A DNA stretch of 64,000 nt from Methylopila sp. 73B (GTDB taxonomy: Bacteria; Pseudomonadota; Alphaproteobacteria; Rhizobiales; Methylopilaceae). Of the stretch, positions 16,933-25,955 are shown piece by piece. The position numbers and the translations under genes were made by a program. Each line of letters begins with the position of its first letter. Within the stretch, counting starts at the first letter, position 1. Below the pieces are notes generated by a model. It ran no database searches. It saw only the letters and a list, made by a program, of their open reading frames with translations, and had not been told where the DNA came from. The DNA is taken from contig NZ_JAFV01000001.1 of assembly GCF_000526315.1 (NCBI RefSeq), positions 3,598,501 through 3,662,500 on the forward strand, read 5' to 3'.

Positions 16933-18054
16933 TCAGGCGGCCGCGGACACAGGCTGGCGCCCGGGCGCGCGTTTCGCCTCGAGTTCGCGCACGAGTGGGA
17001 TCACCTCGCGCCCGAAGAACTCCACCTCCTCCTGGAAGTGCAGGAAGCCGAGCAGCACCAGGTCCACGCCCGCGTCCTTGAGGTCGAGGATGCGCTCGGC
17101 GATCTGGCGCGGCGTGCCGATCAGGTTCGACTTGAAGCCGTCGTTGTACTGGACGAGGTCCTCGAAGGTGGACTTGGCCCAGTTGCCTTCGCCCTCGGGC
17201 GAGGCCTTGCCGGCGTTCTTCACCTCGTGGCCGAAGGCGTTGACGGCGTCGGGATTGGCCTTGGCGACGATCTCGTCGACCACCGCGCGGGCCTCGGCCT
17301 CGGTCGCGCGGGCGACCGCGAAGGCGTTGACGCCGATCTTCACCCGCCGGCCGAGCGCCGCGGCCTTGGCCTGCACGTCCTCGACCTGCCTCGCGACGTT
17401 CTCCGGCGTGTTTCCGTTGGTGAAGTACCAGTCCGACACCCGGGCCGCCATGTCGCGCGCGGCGCGGGACGAGCCGCCCTGGAAGATCTCCGGCTGCGGG
17501 TCGATCGGCTTCGGCTTCAGCGAGTAGTCGCGGTAGCGGTAGAAGTCGCCGGCGAAGGTGAAGCTGTCCTCGGTCCAGATGCCGCGCAAGGCGCGAATGA
17601 ACTCCTCGGAGCGGCGGTACCGCTCGTCGTGGTCAAGCCAGGGCTCGCCGATCGCCCGGAACTCGCCGCTGAACCAGCCGGAGACGAGGTTGATCGCGAT
17701 CCGGCCCCCGGTGAGGTTGTTGATGGTCGCGATCTGCTTGGCGGCCAGCGTCGGGTTCCACGGGCCCGGCAGCAGGGCGGCGATGATCTTGAGCTTCTCC
17801 GTCGCGGCCAGCAGCGCGTGGCTGAAGGCGACCGACTCGTGCTGGTTTTCCGCGCCGTAGCCCGCGGTGAAGCGGATCTGCGTCAGGCCGTACTCGAAGC
17901 CGGCGGCTTCCGCGATCAGCGCGAGCTTGCGGTTGTAGCCGATGTCCCAGCTCGTGCGCTGCTCGATGTCTGAAATCACCAGGCCGCCTGAGACGTTCGG
18001 GACCCAGTAGGCGAATTTCAACGGCTCGGCGTTGCGGTCGTCGGATGCGGACAT
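16933..18054 (-). CDS. sfnG: FMNH2-dependent dimethylsulfone monooxygenase SfnG
   Basis: A 373-residue luciferase-type monooxygenase. Diagnostic stretches include KFAYWVPNVSGGLVISD, EQRTSWDIGYNRKLA, RFTAGYGAENQHES and LLPGPWNPTLAAKQ. SfnG cleaves dimethylsulfone to methanesulfinate and formaldehyde using reduced FMN from a separate reductase, which is not seen nearby. The formaldehyde produced fits a methylotroph. It is the first gene of the sfnG-sfnB unit, with an AT-rich upstream region. Confidence 0.92.
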   Translation of the reverse strand: MSASDDRNAEPLKFAYWVPNVSGGLVISDIEQRTSWDIGYNRKLALIAEAAGFEYGLTQIRFTAGYGAENQHESVAFSHALLAATEKLKIIAALLPGPWNPTLAAKQIATINNLTGGRIAINLVSGWFSGEFRAIGEPWLDHDERYRRSEEFIRALRGIWTEDSFTFAGDFYRYRDYSLKPKPIDPQPEIFQGGSSRAARDMAARVSDWYFTNGNTPENVARQVEDVQAKAAALGRRVKIGVNAFAVARATEAEARAVVDEIVAKANPDAVNAFGHEVKNAGKASPEGEGNWAKSTFEDLVQYNDGFKSNLIGTPRQIAERILDLKDAGVDLVLLGFLHFQEEVEFFGREVIPLVRELEAKRAPGRQPVSAAA

Positions 18055-18080
18055 GAGGGCTCCTTCACGGCGGGATCATC

Positions 18081-18115
18081 GTTACCTAAGTCAATCTACT
18101 ATTTGAATAGAATTT
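18081..18115 (-). promoter_or_regulatory. AT-rich promoter/operator region of sfnG
   Basis: This is a markedly AT-rich patch in a GC-rich window, 30-60 bases before the sfnG start. It contains the palindrome CTATTTGAATAG (18099-18110). It is a good candidate for regulator binding and promoter melting. I could not fit a clear sigma-54 or CysB-type consensus. Confidence 0.4.
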
Positions 18116-18217
18116 AGGAGCCGAAGAATGTCAACCGGCGATCAGTGCGCGCTGCGGAAGCGCGATGGAAGCCGCCGTTCCAATCCGCGCGCCGGTCCCC
18201 GCAAAAGCCTGAACGCA

Positions 18218-18251
18218 AACGGCGCGTCTCCCGCCTGGGCGACGCGCCGTT
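18218..18251 (-). terminator. stem-loop terminator after the esterase gene
   Basis: A perfect 11-base stem (AACGGCGCGTC with GACGCGCCGTT) closes a 12-base loop, 29 bases after the stop of the minus-strand esterase gene. On that strand the stem is followed by TTTGCGTTC, a weak T-tract. Confidence 0.6.
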
Positions 18252-18279
18252 CGACGAAGGTCGGAGAGACTGACGGGGG

Positions 18280-19365
18280 CTACAGCGCTCGACCTACGCG
18301 GGCCCCGCGCTCGTCCGGCGCAAACGCGGCGACGAGGTCGCGGGCGACGGCTTCCTGGGCGAGGCGGGCGTCGCGCACCACCTCGCTCATGCCGAAGAAC
18401 TCGTGGGTGACGCCCTCGAAATCGACGGCGTTGACGGCGACCCCGGCGGCGCGAAGCTTCTCCGCCAGCGCCTGCCCCTCCCAGCGCAGCGGGTCGATCT
18501 CGGCGGTGATCAGCGTCGTCGGCGGCAGTCCGCGGAGGTCCGCCCGGCCGACGAGGTCGAGCCGCGGATCCTCCTGCGCCAGCGCGTCCGCCAGGGCGTG
18601 GCCGACGCACCAGCCCATCATCGCCTTGTTGAGCGGGCGCGCGTGCTCGTTGATCTGGTAGGACGGCGTCTCCATGTCGACGCCCGCGACGGGGGTGATC
18701 AGCACCTGGTGCGTCGGGAGCGGCAGCCCCTGGTCGCGGGCGGCGATCGCGACGTTGATCGCGAGGTTGCCGCCGGCGCTCTCGCCCATGACGGCGATCC
18801 GCGACGGGTCGCCGCCGAGCGCCTCCGCCTCCTCGATCACCCAGCGATAGGCTTCGATCGCGTCGTCGTGGGCGGCGGGGAATTTGTGCTCCGGCGCGAG
18901 GCGGTAGTGCGCGGAGACCACGACCGCGCCGGTGCGCGCCGCGATCGCGCGCGGCGTCGCGTCGTAGGCGTCGAGGTCGGCGAACACCCAGCCGCCGCCG
19001 TGGAAATACAGCACGATCGGGCGGGGCGTCCCGTCGCCGAAGGTCCGGTAGATCCGGGCCGGCAGGTCGCCCTCGGCGCCGGGGTAGCGCACGTCGCTGG
19101 AGACGACGCCGTCGTGCGCGGTTTCGAGCCCGGTCTTTTCGATCAGCGCCTTGACGGCGTCCGACGGCGTCGGCTGCCGACGCGCGGCTTCGGGCGTCAG
19201 GTCTTCGATCGGCTCCGGCGCCAGCGCGCGAAGCTCCTCCAGCACGCGGCTCATGTCGAGGTCGGCGCGCGCGACGGGATCGCCGCGCACCGAGCCGAGG
19301 AAACGCGCGACCTTCTCTCCGACGCTCGGCCCATCGAGCGACTGTCCGCTTTCGAAAATCGACAT
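18280..19365 (-). CDS. Alpha/beta hydrolase of the HSL/Aes esterase family
   Basis: A 361-residue cytoplasmic esterase. It has the oxyanion motif HGGGW, the nucleophile elbow GESAGG, and late acid/histidine positions (DPLRWEG and VTHEFF), all typical of hormone-sensitive-lipase-like carboxylesterases acting on short acyl esters. The ATG at 19365 was chosen because GGAGAGAA lies just upstream; an in-frame ATG at 19383 lacks this. It is a single gene, separated from sfnG by a terminator and from acvB by 163 bases. The natural substrate is unknown. Confidence 0.82.
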   Translation of the reverse strand: MSIFESGQSLDGPSVGEKVARFLGSVRGDPVARADLDMSRVLEELRALAPEPIEDLTPEAARRQPTPSDAVKALIEKTGLETAHDGVVSSDVRYPGAEGDLPARIYRTFGDGTPRPIVLYFHGGGWVFADLDAYDATPRAIAARTGAVVVSAHYRLAPEHKFPAAHDDAIEAYRWVIEEAEALGGDPSRIAVMGESAGGNLAINVAIAARDQGLPLPTHQVLITPVAGVDMETPSYQINEHARPLNKAMMGWCVGHALADALAQEDPRLDLVGRADLRGLPPTTLITAEIDPLRWEGQALAEKLRAAGVAVNAVDFEGVTHEFFGMSEVVRDARLAQEAVARDLVAAFAPDERGARVGRAL

Positions 19366-19492
19366 GGCGTTCTCTCCTCGCATGTCTTGCGACGGCGGCG
19401 ACGCCTTCTCGACGCGTCTGAGGGCCGCGGTCGTGCGGGCAGAGCTTACGCGCTTGGCCTTCGATGAAAAGACACGATTAAGCGTGCGGCCT

Positions 19493-19518
19493 GGAACGGT
19501 TGTCGTAAGGTCCGTTCC
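19493..19518. promoter_or_regulatory. inverted repeat between acvB and the esterase gene
   Basis: Arms GGAACGG and CCGTTCC are separated by 12 bases. It could be a terminator for acvB. It also reads as GGAAC, 15 bases, CGTT on both strands, close to but one base shorter than the EcfG stress promoter pattern. The two readings cannot be separated by eye. Confidence 0.35.
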
Positions 19519-19528
19519 GGACTGATGT

Positions 19529-20932
19529 CTACCGCCCCGGCGCGGCGGCGGGTTGGGCGGCGACGCGCTTGGCGAATTCGGCGTCGAGGCGCTTGGCGAG
19601 CACGTCGTAGTTCTCGTCGAAGTGGTGGCCGCCGGGCTCCTCGATGCGCGAGGCCTTCGGGAACACGTCGGTCGCGCAGGCGACGTCGTTGTCGGCCTCC
19701 TCGAGCTCCTCCTTGCCGTAGACGCAGAGGACGCGGTCCATTGGAAGGCCGGCCGAGGCCTTCACCACGTCGTGGGCGCCGGTCCCGACGCCGAGCCAGC
19801 CGGAGACGCTGACCTCGAAGTCCGCCGTCTTGGAGAGGCCGAGCAGCGCGATCAGGCGAACGCTGTCGCGCACCTGCTTGGACAGTCTCTGCCAGGCGAA
19901 GGGCAGCACGTCGGCGCCGAAGGAGTAGCCCGCGAGGAGGACGTTCTTCGCCTTCCACTCCGGGGCGTAGCGCCCGAGGATCGCCTCGAGGTCGTCGCCA
20001 AGCTCGCGCGGGGTCTTCTCGTTCCAGAAGTAGCGCAGGGTGTCGACGCCGACGACCCCGTAGCCCTCGTTCTGGAAGAAGCCGGCGATGGTCTTGTCGA
20101 GGTCCCGCCAGCCGCCGTCGCCGGCGTAAATCACCACGAGGCCCTTCACGGTCGGCTGGGTCGGCGGATAAAGCACCAGCGGCAGCGCGTTGACGGCGTC
20201 GGGGTCGCCGCCGCCGATGTCGAGCGCCGCGTCGAACGCCGCCTGGGTCAGGTCGGAGCCGGCGGGCGCCTCCACCACGTCGCCGTTCGGCAACGGCTCG
20301 ACGAAATCCTTGATCTTCTGGGGCGCCGGTCCTGCGGTGAGCACCCGCCACTCGCCCTGCAGGCCGTCCGTCGAGTCCGGCTCGCCGATCATGAACTCGC
20401 CGTTCGCAAGCGTTTCGGTCTTCGGCCCGTCGCAGAGCGGCTTGGTCAGCGGCGCGGAGCCCGAGAATCCGATCGAGACGCCGCCGGCGAACATGTTGGG
20501 CGGGGCCTGGACCAGCATGGCGTAGACAATATCCGCGCCGCGGCCGGACCCCAGCAGGACGGGGAAGCGGTAGGTCTTGATCCCGAGCTCCTTGCCGGCG
20601 AGGCGGGTGTACTCCTCGATGTCGCCCGGCATGTAGAAGCAGTCGTCGGTCTCCTTGGCGAGGCCGGCGAGGTAGCGCTTCAGGTCGACGCCGACGACGA
20701 GCGCGCCCTGGGTCGCGAGCGCGTCGGCGTCCGACTGGAGCTTCGGCGTCCAGCCGTCGAGGTCGGAGATCATCACCACGATCGCCGAGGGCTCGTCGGC
20801 GGGGCCGACGACCGGAATGGCGTCGAGCGTCTCGTTCTTCACCGTCGCGCGCCGGAGATCGTCGGCGCGGGCGGGGCCGACGACGGCGAGGCAGGCCAGC
20901 GCGAGGGCGAGGAGGGTCGCGAGACGCGTCAC
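19529..20932 (-). CDS. acvB: AcvB/VirJ-family periplasmic hydrolase
   Basis: A 467-residue secreted protein starting at GTG, with a signal peptide ending ARA. It has two alpha/beta-hydrolase-like VirJ domains; the second has the nucleophile elbow LLAGYSFGADV and a final GGHHFDENYD. In Agrobacterium, AcvB hydrolyses lysyl-phosphatidylglycerol in the periplasm, opposing LpiA. Here the start overlaps the lpiA stop as GTGA, so synthesis and breakdown of the aminoacylated lipid are tightly coupled. Confidence 0.88.
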   Translation of the reverse strand: MTRLATLLALALACLAVVGPARADDLRRATVKNETLDAIPVVGPADEPSAIVVMISDLDGWTPKLQSDADALATQGALVVGVDLKRYLAGLAKETDDCFYMPGDIEEYTRLAGKELGIKTYRFPVLLGSGRGADIVYAMLVQAPPNMFAGGVSIGFSGSAPLTKPLCDGPKTETLANGEFMIGEPDSTDGLQGEWRVLTAGPAPQKIKDFVEPLPNGDVVEAPAGSDLTQAAFDAALDIGGGDPDAVNALPLVLYPPTQPTVKGLVVIYAGDGGWRDLDKTIAGFFQNEGYGVVGVDTLRYFWNEKTPRELGDDLEAILGRYAPEWKAKNVLLAGYSFGADVLPFAWQRLSKQVRDSVRLIALLGLSKTADFEVSVSGWLGVGTGAHDVVKASAGLPMDRVLCVYGKEELEEADNDVACATDVFPKASRIEEPGGHHFDENYDVLAKRLDAEFAKRVAAQPAAAPGR

Positions 20933-23589
20933 GCCGCGGTTTCCTTGGCTGCGGGCCGCGGGGCGGTCGTCGCGGCGGCGCGCTTGGGCGCGCCTCCGAT
21001 CAGGGCGGTGACGTCGATCAGAATCTGGGGCAACACCCAGCCGCCGGGGCAGGCAAGGTAGCGCGGCTCCCACACCGGGTTGAACTTGGACTTGTAGGTC
21101 CTTAGGCCCTCGAAATTGTAGAAGTTGTCGCCGTAGCGGAACAGGAAGGCGCCGACGCGGTTCCAGGTCGGTCCGAGCGGGTGGTCCGTCAGTCCGGACA
21201 GCGGCGCCATGCCGAGGTTGAACCAGCGGTAGCCGTCGGCCTTGGCGCGCAGCATCAGCCGCACGAACAGCGCGTCCATCACGCCCTTCGGCGCGTCGGG
21301 GGCGTAGCGCATCAGGTCGACGGTCGCCTCCTCCTTGTTCGCGCCGTACCACATGTTGGCGAAGGCCACGATCCGGCCCTCGTGGCGCACCACCGCCATG
21401 TCGAAGTGGCTGAGGTAGTCCTCCGACCAGAAGCCGAGCGAAAAGCCCTTTTCGCCCGCCTTCTTCGAGGTCATCCAGGCGTCCGACACCGCCTTGAACT
21501 CGGGGTAGAGCGCGCGCGCCTCGTCCCGCGGGACGATCACGACGTCGATGCCGTCCTTGGTCGCCTTGCGGTCGACGTAGCGCCATTCGTAGCCCGCCTT
21601 GCCTTCGAGCGTGAAGGCGGCGAGATCGACCCGCGCCTCCTCGCCGAGCTTCAGCAGGGAGAGGCCGAGATCGAGGTAGCTCGGCAGGCGCGCCACGCTC
21701 GCCTGGTAGAACACCGGCCAGCCGCTGTGCTGGTCCGCGAGCTCCCGGAACGCCCAGACCAGCTCCGAAACGCGCTCGGCGGGGCCGACCGGATCGCCCA
21801 TGGCGACCCAGCTCCGGCCCTGCACCTGGTACATGATGAAGGCGTCGCCGGTGTCGGAGAACAGGAACCGCTTGTCGCCGAGGAAGGCGAGGTTGGCGTC
21901 GGCGCGGGCGCTCGTCGCGACGATCGCCGCGAGGCGCTCCGCCGGTTCGCCCGCGCCCGCCTTCGGCGTCGATTGGCGATGGAGCAGCGCGTGCAGGCCG
22001 ATCGCGAGCGCCGCCACGCAGGCGGCGAGCGAGGCCCGGAGGAAGCGCGGGGCGTCGCCGCGGTAGGCGAAATCCCACCAGAGGTCGTTCGAGTACTCGA
22101 CGTTGCGGTAGGCGAAGAAGCCGAGCCAGATCGAGCCCGCCAGCACGATCGCGACCGCCGCGAGCCATGCGGGGGCGAGATCCTGGCTCCAGAGCGAGGC
22201 GCGGCGGTAGAAGGCGCGGCGGTTGACGGTGAGCAGCGCCAGCACGCCGCCGAGCACCAGCGCCTCCTCCACGTCCACGCCCTTGATCAGGGAGAACACG
22301 AGGCCCGCCGAGAGCAGCACCTGCGCGACGCGGTAGGCGCTGTCGAGCCGTCGCAGCAGCCCGCGCGCCACCACGAGCAGCACCACGCCGACCACGCTCG
22401 CGAGCAGATGCGAGCCCTCGACGAAGGGCAGGGGCACGATCCCGCGGATCAGGTGGAGGCGGTCGGTCTCGGCCGGCAGCGCGCCGGAGACCAGCAGGAC
22501 GATGCCGCCGAGGAACACCGCGGCGCCCAGCACGATCGGCGCAACCGGCCGCATGACCACCGCGAGCATGGCGCCCGCGCGCTGGAAATGGCCCTTGCGG
22601 CGGGCGAGCTCCGAGGCGCCGAGCAGGCAGAGCGCGATGGTGAAGGGGATGAGGTAGTAGACGACGCGCCAGAGCAGCAGGCTCGCCAGCACGGCGTCGG
22701 CCGGCAGGTTGGGCAGCGCCAGCAGCACGGTCGCCTCGATGACGCCGGCGCCGCCGGGCGCATGGCTCAGCATGCCGAGCGTCATCGCCACCACGAACAG
22801 GGCGGCGAAGGTGGGGAAGGCGATGACCGCGTCGGCCGGCAGCAGCACCCAGAGGGCGAAGGCGGCGCCGAGCAGGTCGACGAGGCCGATCACGATCTGC
22901 GCCGCGGTCGACTTCACGCCCGGCAGCGCGAGGCGGTAGCCCTCGACGGTGACGGCGCGCTCGCGGCGGCCGATCCAGATGAGATAGGCGACGAGCGCGA
23001 GGATGATCGCGATCCCGATCGCCATATTCAGGCTGGGCGACATGCCGTCGAGCCGGGCGACGTCCTGCGCCTCGGTGACGAGGCCGAGCGCGAGCGTGAA
23101 GAAGATCCCGAGCCAGAGCGTCAGCGCCGAGATCGCGGTGATCGCCGCGACCTCCGCCGCCCCGAGCCCCGCCCCGGCGTAGATCCGGTAGCGCACGGCG
23201 CCCGCGACCACGATCTGGAAGCCGATGGTGTAGCTCAGCGCGTAGCCGGTGAAGGAGGCGAGCGCCGCCACGGGGTAGCCGACGTCCCGCCGCTTGATGT
23301 GGACGATGCCGAACCAGTCGTAGCCGGTGAGCGCGACATAGCTCGCCGCGGTGGCCGCGAGGGCGATCCCAAGCGTGCTCCAGGGCTTCGCGGCGATGGC
23401 CGCGCGCACGTCGTCAAGCTTCACCTCCTCCACGAGGCCGTGCAGGACATAGAGCACGATGCTGAACAGCACGACCGAGGCGATCGCGCCGACCGTGCGC
23501 CACGGCACGGTGGCCGCCCAGGCGCGCAGCTTGGGGAAGCCGAGCGGGGGCGTCTCGGGAGCGGGGGCCGTCTCGTTGGGTCGGGACAT
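20929..23589 (-). CDS. lpiA: Lysyl-phosphatidylglycerol synthase/flippase (LpiA/MprF)
   Basis: An 886-residue membrane protein. The N-terminal part has about a dozen hydrophobic segments (the flippase module, including TGYDWFGIVHIKRRDVGYPV and LGMLSHAPGGAGVIEA). The C-terminal cytoplasmic DUF2156 synthase domain starts near residue 580 (FLFSDTGDAFIMYQVQGRSWVAMGDP split over the fold, and YRWFNLGMAPLSGL). It transfers lysine from Lys-tRNA to phosphatidylglycerol and exposes the product on the outer leaflet, giving resistance to cationic peptides and acid. It is the first gene of an lpiA-acvB operon. Confidence 0.9.
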   Translation of the reverse strand: MSRPNETAPAPETPPLGFPKLRAWAATVPWRTVGAIASVVLFSIVLYVLHGLVEEVKLDDVRAAIAAKPWSTLGIALAATAASYVALTGYDWFGIVHIKRRDVGYPVAALASFTGYALSYTIGFQIVVAGAVRYRIYAGAGLGAAEVAAITAISALTLWLGIFFTLALGLVTEAQDVARLDGMSPSLNMAIGIAIILALVAYLIWIGRRERAVTVEGYRLALPGVKSTAAQIVIGLVDLLGAAFALWVLLPADAVIAFPTFAALFVVAMTLGMLSHAPGGAGVIEATVLLALPNLPADAVLASLLLWRVVYYLIPFTIALCLLGASELARRKGHFQRAGAMLAVVMRPVAPIVLGAAVFLGGIVLLVSGALPAETDRLHLIRGIVPLPFVEGSHLLASVVGVVLLVVARGLLRRLDSAYRVAQVLLSAGLVFSLIKGVDVEEALVLGGVLALLTVNRRAFYRRASLWSQDLAPAWLAAVAIVLAGSIWLGFFAYRNVEYSNDLWWDFAYRGDAPRFLRASLAACVAALAIGLHALLHRQSTPKAGAGEPAERLAAIVATSARADANLAFLGDKRFLFSDTGDAFIMYQVQGRSWVAMGDPVGPAERVSELVWAFRELADQHSGWPVFYQASVARLPSYLDLGLSLLKLGEEARVDLAAFTLEGKAGYEWRYVDRKATKDGIDVVIVPRDEARALYPEFKAVSDAWMTSKKAGEKGFSLGFWSEDYLSHFDMAVVRHEGRIVAFANMWYGANKEEATVDLMRYAPDAPKGVMDALFVRLMLRAKADGYRWFNLGMAPLSGLTDHPLGPTWNRVGAFLFRYGDNFYNFEGLRTYKSKFNPVWEPRYLACPGGWVLPQILIDVTALIGGAPKRAAATTAPRPAAKETAA

Positions 23590-23800
23590 ATCAGCCGTGA
23601 GCAGATGTCATTGGGCGCCGCGAGACGCAAGTCGGACGCGTTCGGAAACGCGCGGGAGACAAGCCCTCGAACACGGCGGACATAGGGCGGTTCTTAACCC
23701 GATTGCGATACGAGAGATTGCGGATGCCGCCGAGGGGCGGCGAAAGCCGTGCAAAATCTCCGGCCGCCGTGGCGCCGGAGCCGCAACGCGGAGGATGCGC

Positions 23801-25291
23801 ATGACGCTCGCCAGCATGCCTCGGTCCGATGGCGCAAGACGGGCTCCGGCCGGCGATCTGCCGCCGCTCGCCGTGGACGTCGACGGCACGCTGGTGCGCG
23901 GCGACCTGCTGGCGGAGTCGGCGCTCGCCTATCTGCGCGGCAATCCGCTCCGCATCGTCTTTCTCGTGCTGTGGCTCGCGCAGGGCCGCGCGGTGCTCAA
24001 GCGGCGGCTCGCCGAACGCGTCGACCTCGACGTCGACGGCCTGCCGCTGAACGAGGAGCTGCTCGCCTTCATCGAGGCCGAGCACGCCCGCGGCCGCCAG
24101 ATCCATCTCGCCACCGCCTCCGACGCCATGGTGGCGGCCAAGCTCGCCCGCCGCTTCCGCTTCGTCGACGGCGTGATCGCGAGCGACGGCGCCACCAACC
24201 TCAAGGGCGAGGCCAAGGCGCGCGTGCTCGCGAGCCGCTTCCCCGGCGGCTTCGCCTACGCCGGCGACCACCGCGCGGATCTCGCGGTCTGGCGCGCCGC
24301 CGCCGAGAGCGTCATCGTCGAGGCGAAGCCCGGCGTGCGGAAGGCCGCCGAGGCGATCCGCCCGCCGCTCGCCGTGCTGCCCCGCCCCAAGCTCGGAGCC
24401 AGGACCGTGCTCAAGGCCGCCCGGGTCCATCAATGGGCCAAGAACGCGCTCGTCTTCGTGCCGCTGGTGCTCGGCGGCAAGGCGCTCGACCTGGTCGCCT
24501 GGAGCGAGGCGCTGATCGGCTTCGTGCTGCTCGGCGTGCTCGCCTCCGGCACCTACCTGCTGAACGACCTCTGGGACATCGAGGACGACCGCAAGCACTG
24601 GTCGAAGAAAAACCGCGCCTTCGCCAGCGGCCGCCTGCCGATCGCGGCGGGCCTCGTCGCGGCGCCGCTCGCGATCGTCGCGGCGCTCGTCGGCGGCGCG
24701 TTGATGGGCGGCGCCGTGTTTGCGAGCCTCGCGGCCTACCTCGTGGTGACGCTCGCCTACTCGTTCCGGCTGAAGCGGCTCGCGGTGGTGGACGTGTTCA
24801 CCCTGGCCGCGCTGTTCACGCTGCGGCTCGTCATCGGCGTCGCGCTGGTCGCGGTGCCGCCGTCGCCGTGGCTCCTGGTGTTCTCGATGTTCATCTTCGC
24901 CTCGCTGTCCTTCGCCAAGCGCCACACCGAGATGGCGCGCGTGGCGCAGGCGGGCGCGGCCAAGGCGAGCGGTCGCGGTTACGTCGCCGCCGACGTGCCC
25001 TTCCTGATCGCCATGGGCACCGCCACCGGCATGTCCGCGGTGCTCGTCATGGTGCTCTACATCTTCAACGAGGCGTTCCCGGCCGGCATGTACAAGACCC
25101 CGGCGGCGCTCTGGGTGTTCCCAAGCGTGCTGTTCCTGTGGCTCGGGCGGATCTGGGTGCTGTCCGGCCGCGACGAACTGCACGACGACCCCGTCGCCTT
25201 CGCGGTCAGGGACAAGGCGAGCATAGCGCTCGGGGCCATCATGGCGCTCGCCTTCGTCGCCGCGGTCGCGCCCCACGGCCGGCTGTGGTGA
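23801..25291 (+). CDS. HAD-UbiA fusion prenyltransferase (polyprenyl-phosphate phosphoribosyltransferase-like)
   Basis: A 496-residue protein in two parts. Residues 1-190 are a HAD-like phosphatase module (LAVDVDGTLVRGD, HLATASDAMVAAKL, YAGDHRADLAVW). The rest is a membrane UbiA domain with the polyprenyl-phosphate and metal motif NDLWDIEDDRKHW and a second motif near SFRLKRLAVVDVFTL. This arrangement occurs in decaprenyl-phosphate phosphoribose synthases and rhizobial NoeC-like proteins that start arabinose donor synthesis. The ATG at 23801 follows GGAGG; the longer upstream frame has no support. A GtrA protein follows seven bases later. Confidence 0.82.
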   Translation: MTLASMPRSDGARRAPAGDLPPLAVDVDGTLVRGDLLAESALAYLRGNPLRIVFLVLWLAQGRAVLKRRLAERVDLDVDGLPLNEELLAFIEAEHARGRQIHLATASDAMVAAKLARRFRFVDGVIASDGATNLKGEAKARVLASRFPGGFAYAGDHRADLAVWRAAAESVIVEAKPGVRKAAEAIRPPLAVLPRPKLGARTVLKAARVHQWAKNALVFVPLVLGGKALDLVAWSEALIGFVLLGVLASGTYLLNDLWDIEDDRKHWSKKNRAFASGRLPIAAGLVAAPLAIVAALVGGALMGGAVFASLAAYLVVTLAYSFRLKRLAVVDVFTLAALFTLRLVIGVALVAVPPSPWLLVFSMFIFASLSFAKRHTEMARVAQAGAAKASGRGYVAADVPFLIAMGTATGMSAVLVMVLYIFNEAFPAGMYKTPAALWVFPSVLFLWLGRIWVLSGRDELHDDPVAFAVRDKASIALGAIMALAFVAAVAPHGRLW

Positions 25292-25298
25292 GGGCGCC

Positions 25299-25751
25299 AT
25301 GGACAGCCTCGTCGCCGCGCTTCCTCCCGCCCTCCGCGCCCGCATGAGCCCCGCGGAGCTCCGCCGCATCGGCCGCTTCCTGCTCGCGGGCGGCTTCGCG
25401 GCCTTCGTGAACTGGGCGGCCCGTTTCCCGCTGAACGAGATCATGCCGTTCTCCGCCGCGGTGCTCGTCGCCTACGGCGTCGGCATGGTGGTCGGCTTCT
25501 TCCTCTACCGCCTGTTCGTGTTCGAGGCCCACGGCGGCGACGCCCGCTCCCAGCTCTGGAAGTTCATCCTCGTCAACGCCGTCGGCGCGGTCGAGGTGTG
25601 GCTGCTGGCGCTCGCCTTCGTGCACTGGCTGGCGCCCGCGGTCGGCTGGACGCTTTGGGTCGAGCCCATCGCCCACGCCGCCGCCATCGGCATCGGCGCC
25701 GCGACCAGCTACGTCGGCCACCGCCTGCTGACGTTCCGCGGCATCGGGTGA
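25299..25751 (+). CDS. GtrA-family membrane protein
   Basis: A 150-residue protein with four hydrophobic segments and the GtrA pattern (RFLLAGGFAAFVNWAARF at the start, VGFFLYRLFVF in the second helix pair, TSYVGHRLLTFR at the end). GtrA proteins are thought to move polyprenyl-phosphate sugars across the inner membrane. Being co-transcribed with the UbiA-HAD gene, it is a likely flippase for the polyprenyl-phosphate pentose made there. Confidence 0.82.
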   Translation: MDSLVAALPPALRARMSPAELRRIGRFLLAGGFAAFVNWAARFPLNEIMPFSAAVLVAYGVGMVVGFFLYRLFVFEAHGGDARSQLWKFILVNAVGAVEVWLLALAFVHWLAPAVGWTLWVEPIAHAAAIGIGAATSYVGHRLLTFRGIG

Positions 25752-25762
25752 GGGCTTGGGCC

Positions 25763-25914
25763 TTCCCCCCTCCCCCTTGCGGGGGGGGGCGGGGGTGGGG
25801 GTGGTCCCGGGTGGATCGCCGAAGGCGCCATCGCGTTCGAGGCGCCTCACGCGCGTCAGCCGGCGCGTTGTGGTCTGCGCCACCCCTAACCCCTCCCCGC
25901 AAGGGGGAGGGGGA
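25763..25914. repeat. inverted pair of palindromic GC-rich repeat arms
   Basis: The left arm (25763-25803, CCCTCCCCCTTGCGGGGGG, then GGGGGTGGGGGTGG) and right arm (25881-25914, CACCCCTAACCCCTCCCC, then GCAAGGGGGAGGGGG) are complementary and flank 77 bases. It lies between the convergent gtrA and livF genes and would end transcription from both. It belongs to the same repeat family as the elements at 15254, 15456 and 49664. Confidence 0.7.
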
Positions 25915-25955
25915 CAGAGGCGCCCGCGCGCCTGAACGGCTCGCGCTCGAAAGCG

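Noticed and set aside
21181-23685. 834-codon plus-strand open frame opposite lpiA
   Set aside because: Highly charged Arg/Glu/His-rich composition typical of antisense frames; lpiA on the other strand has clear domains.
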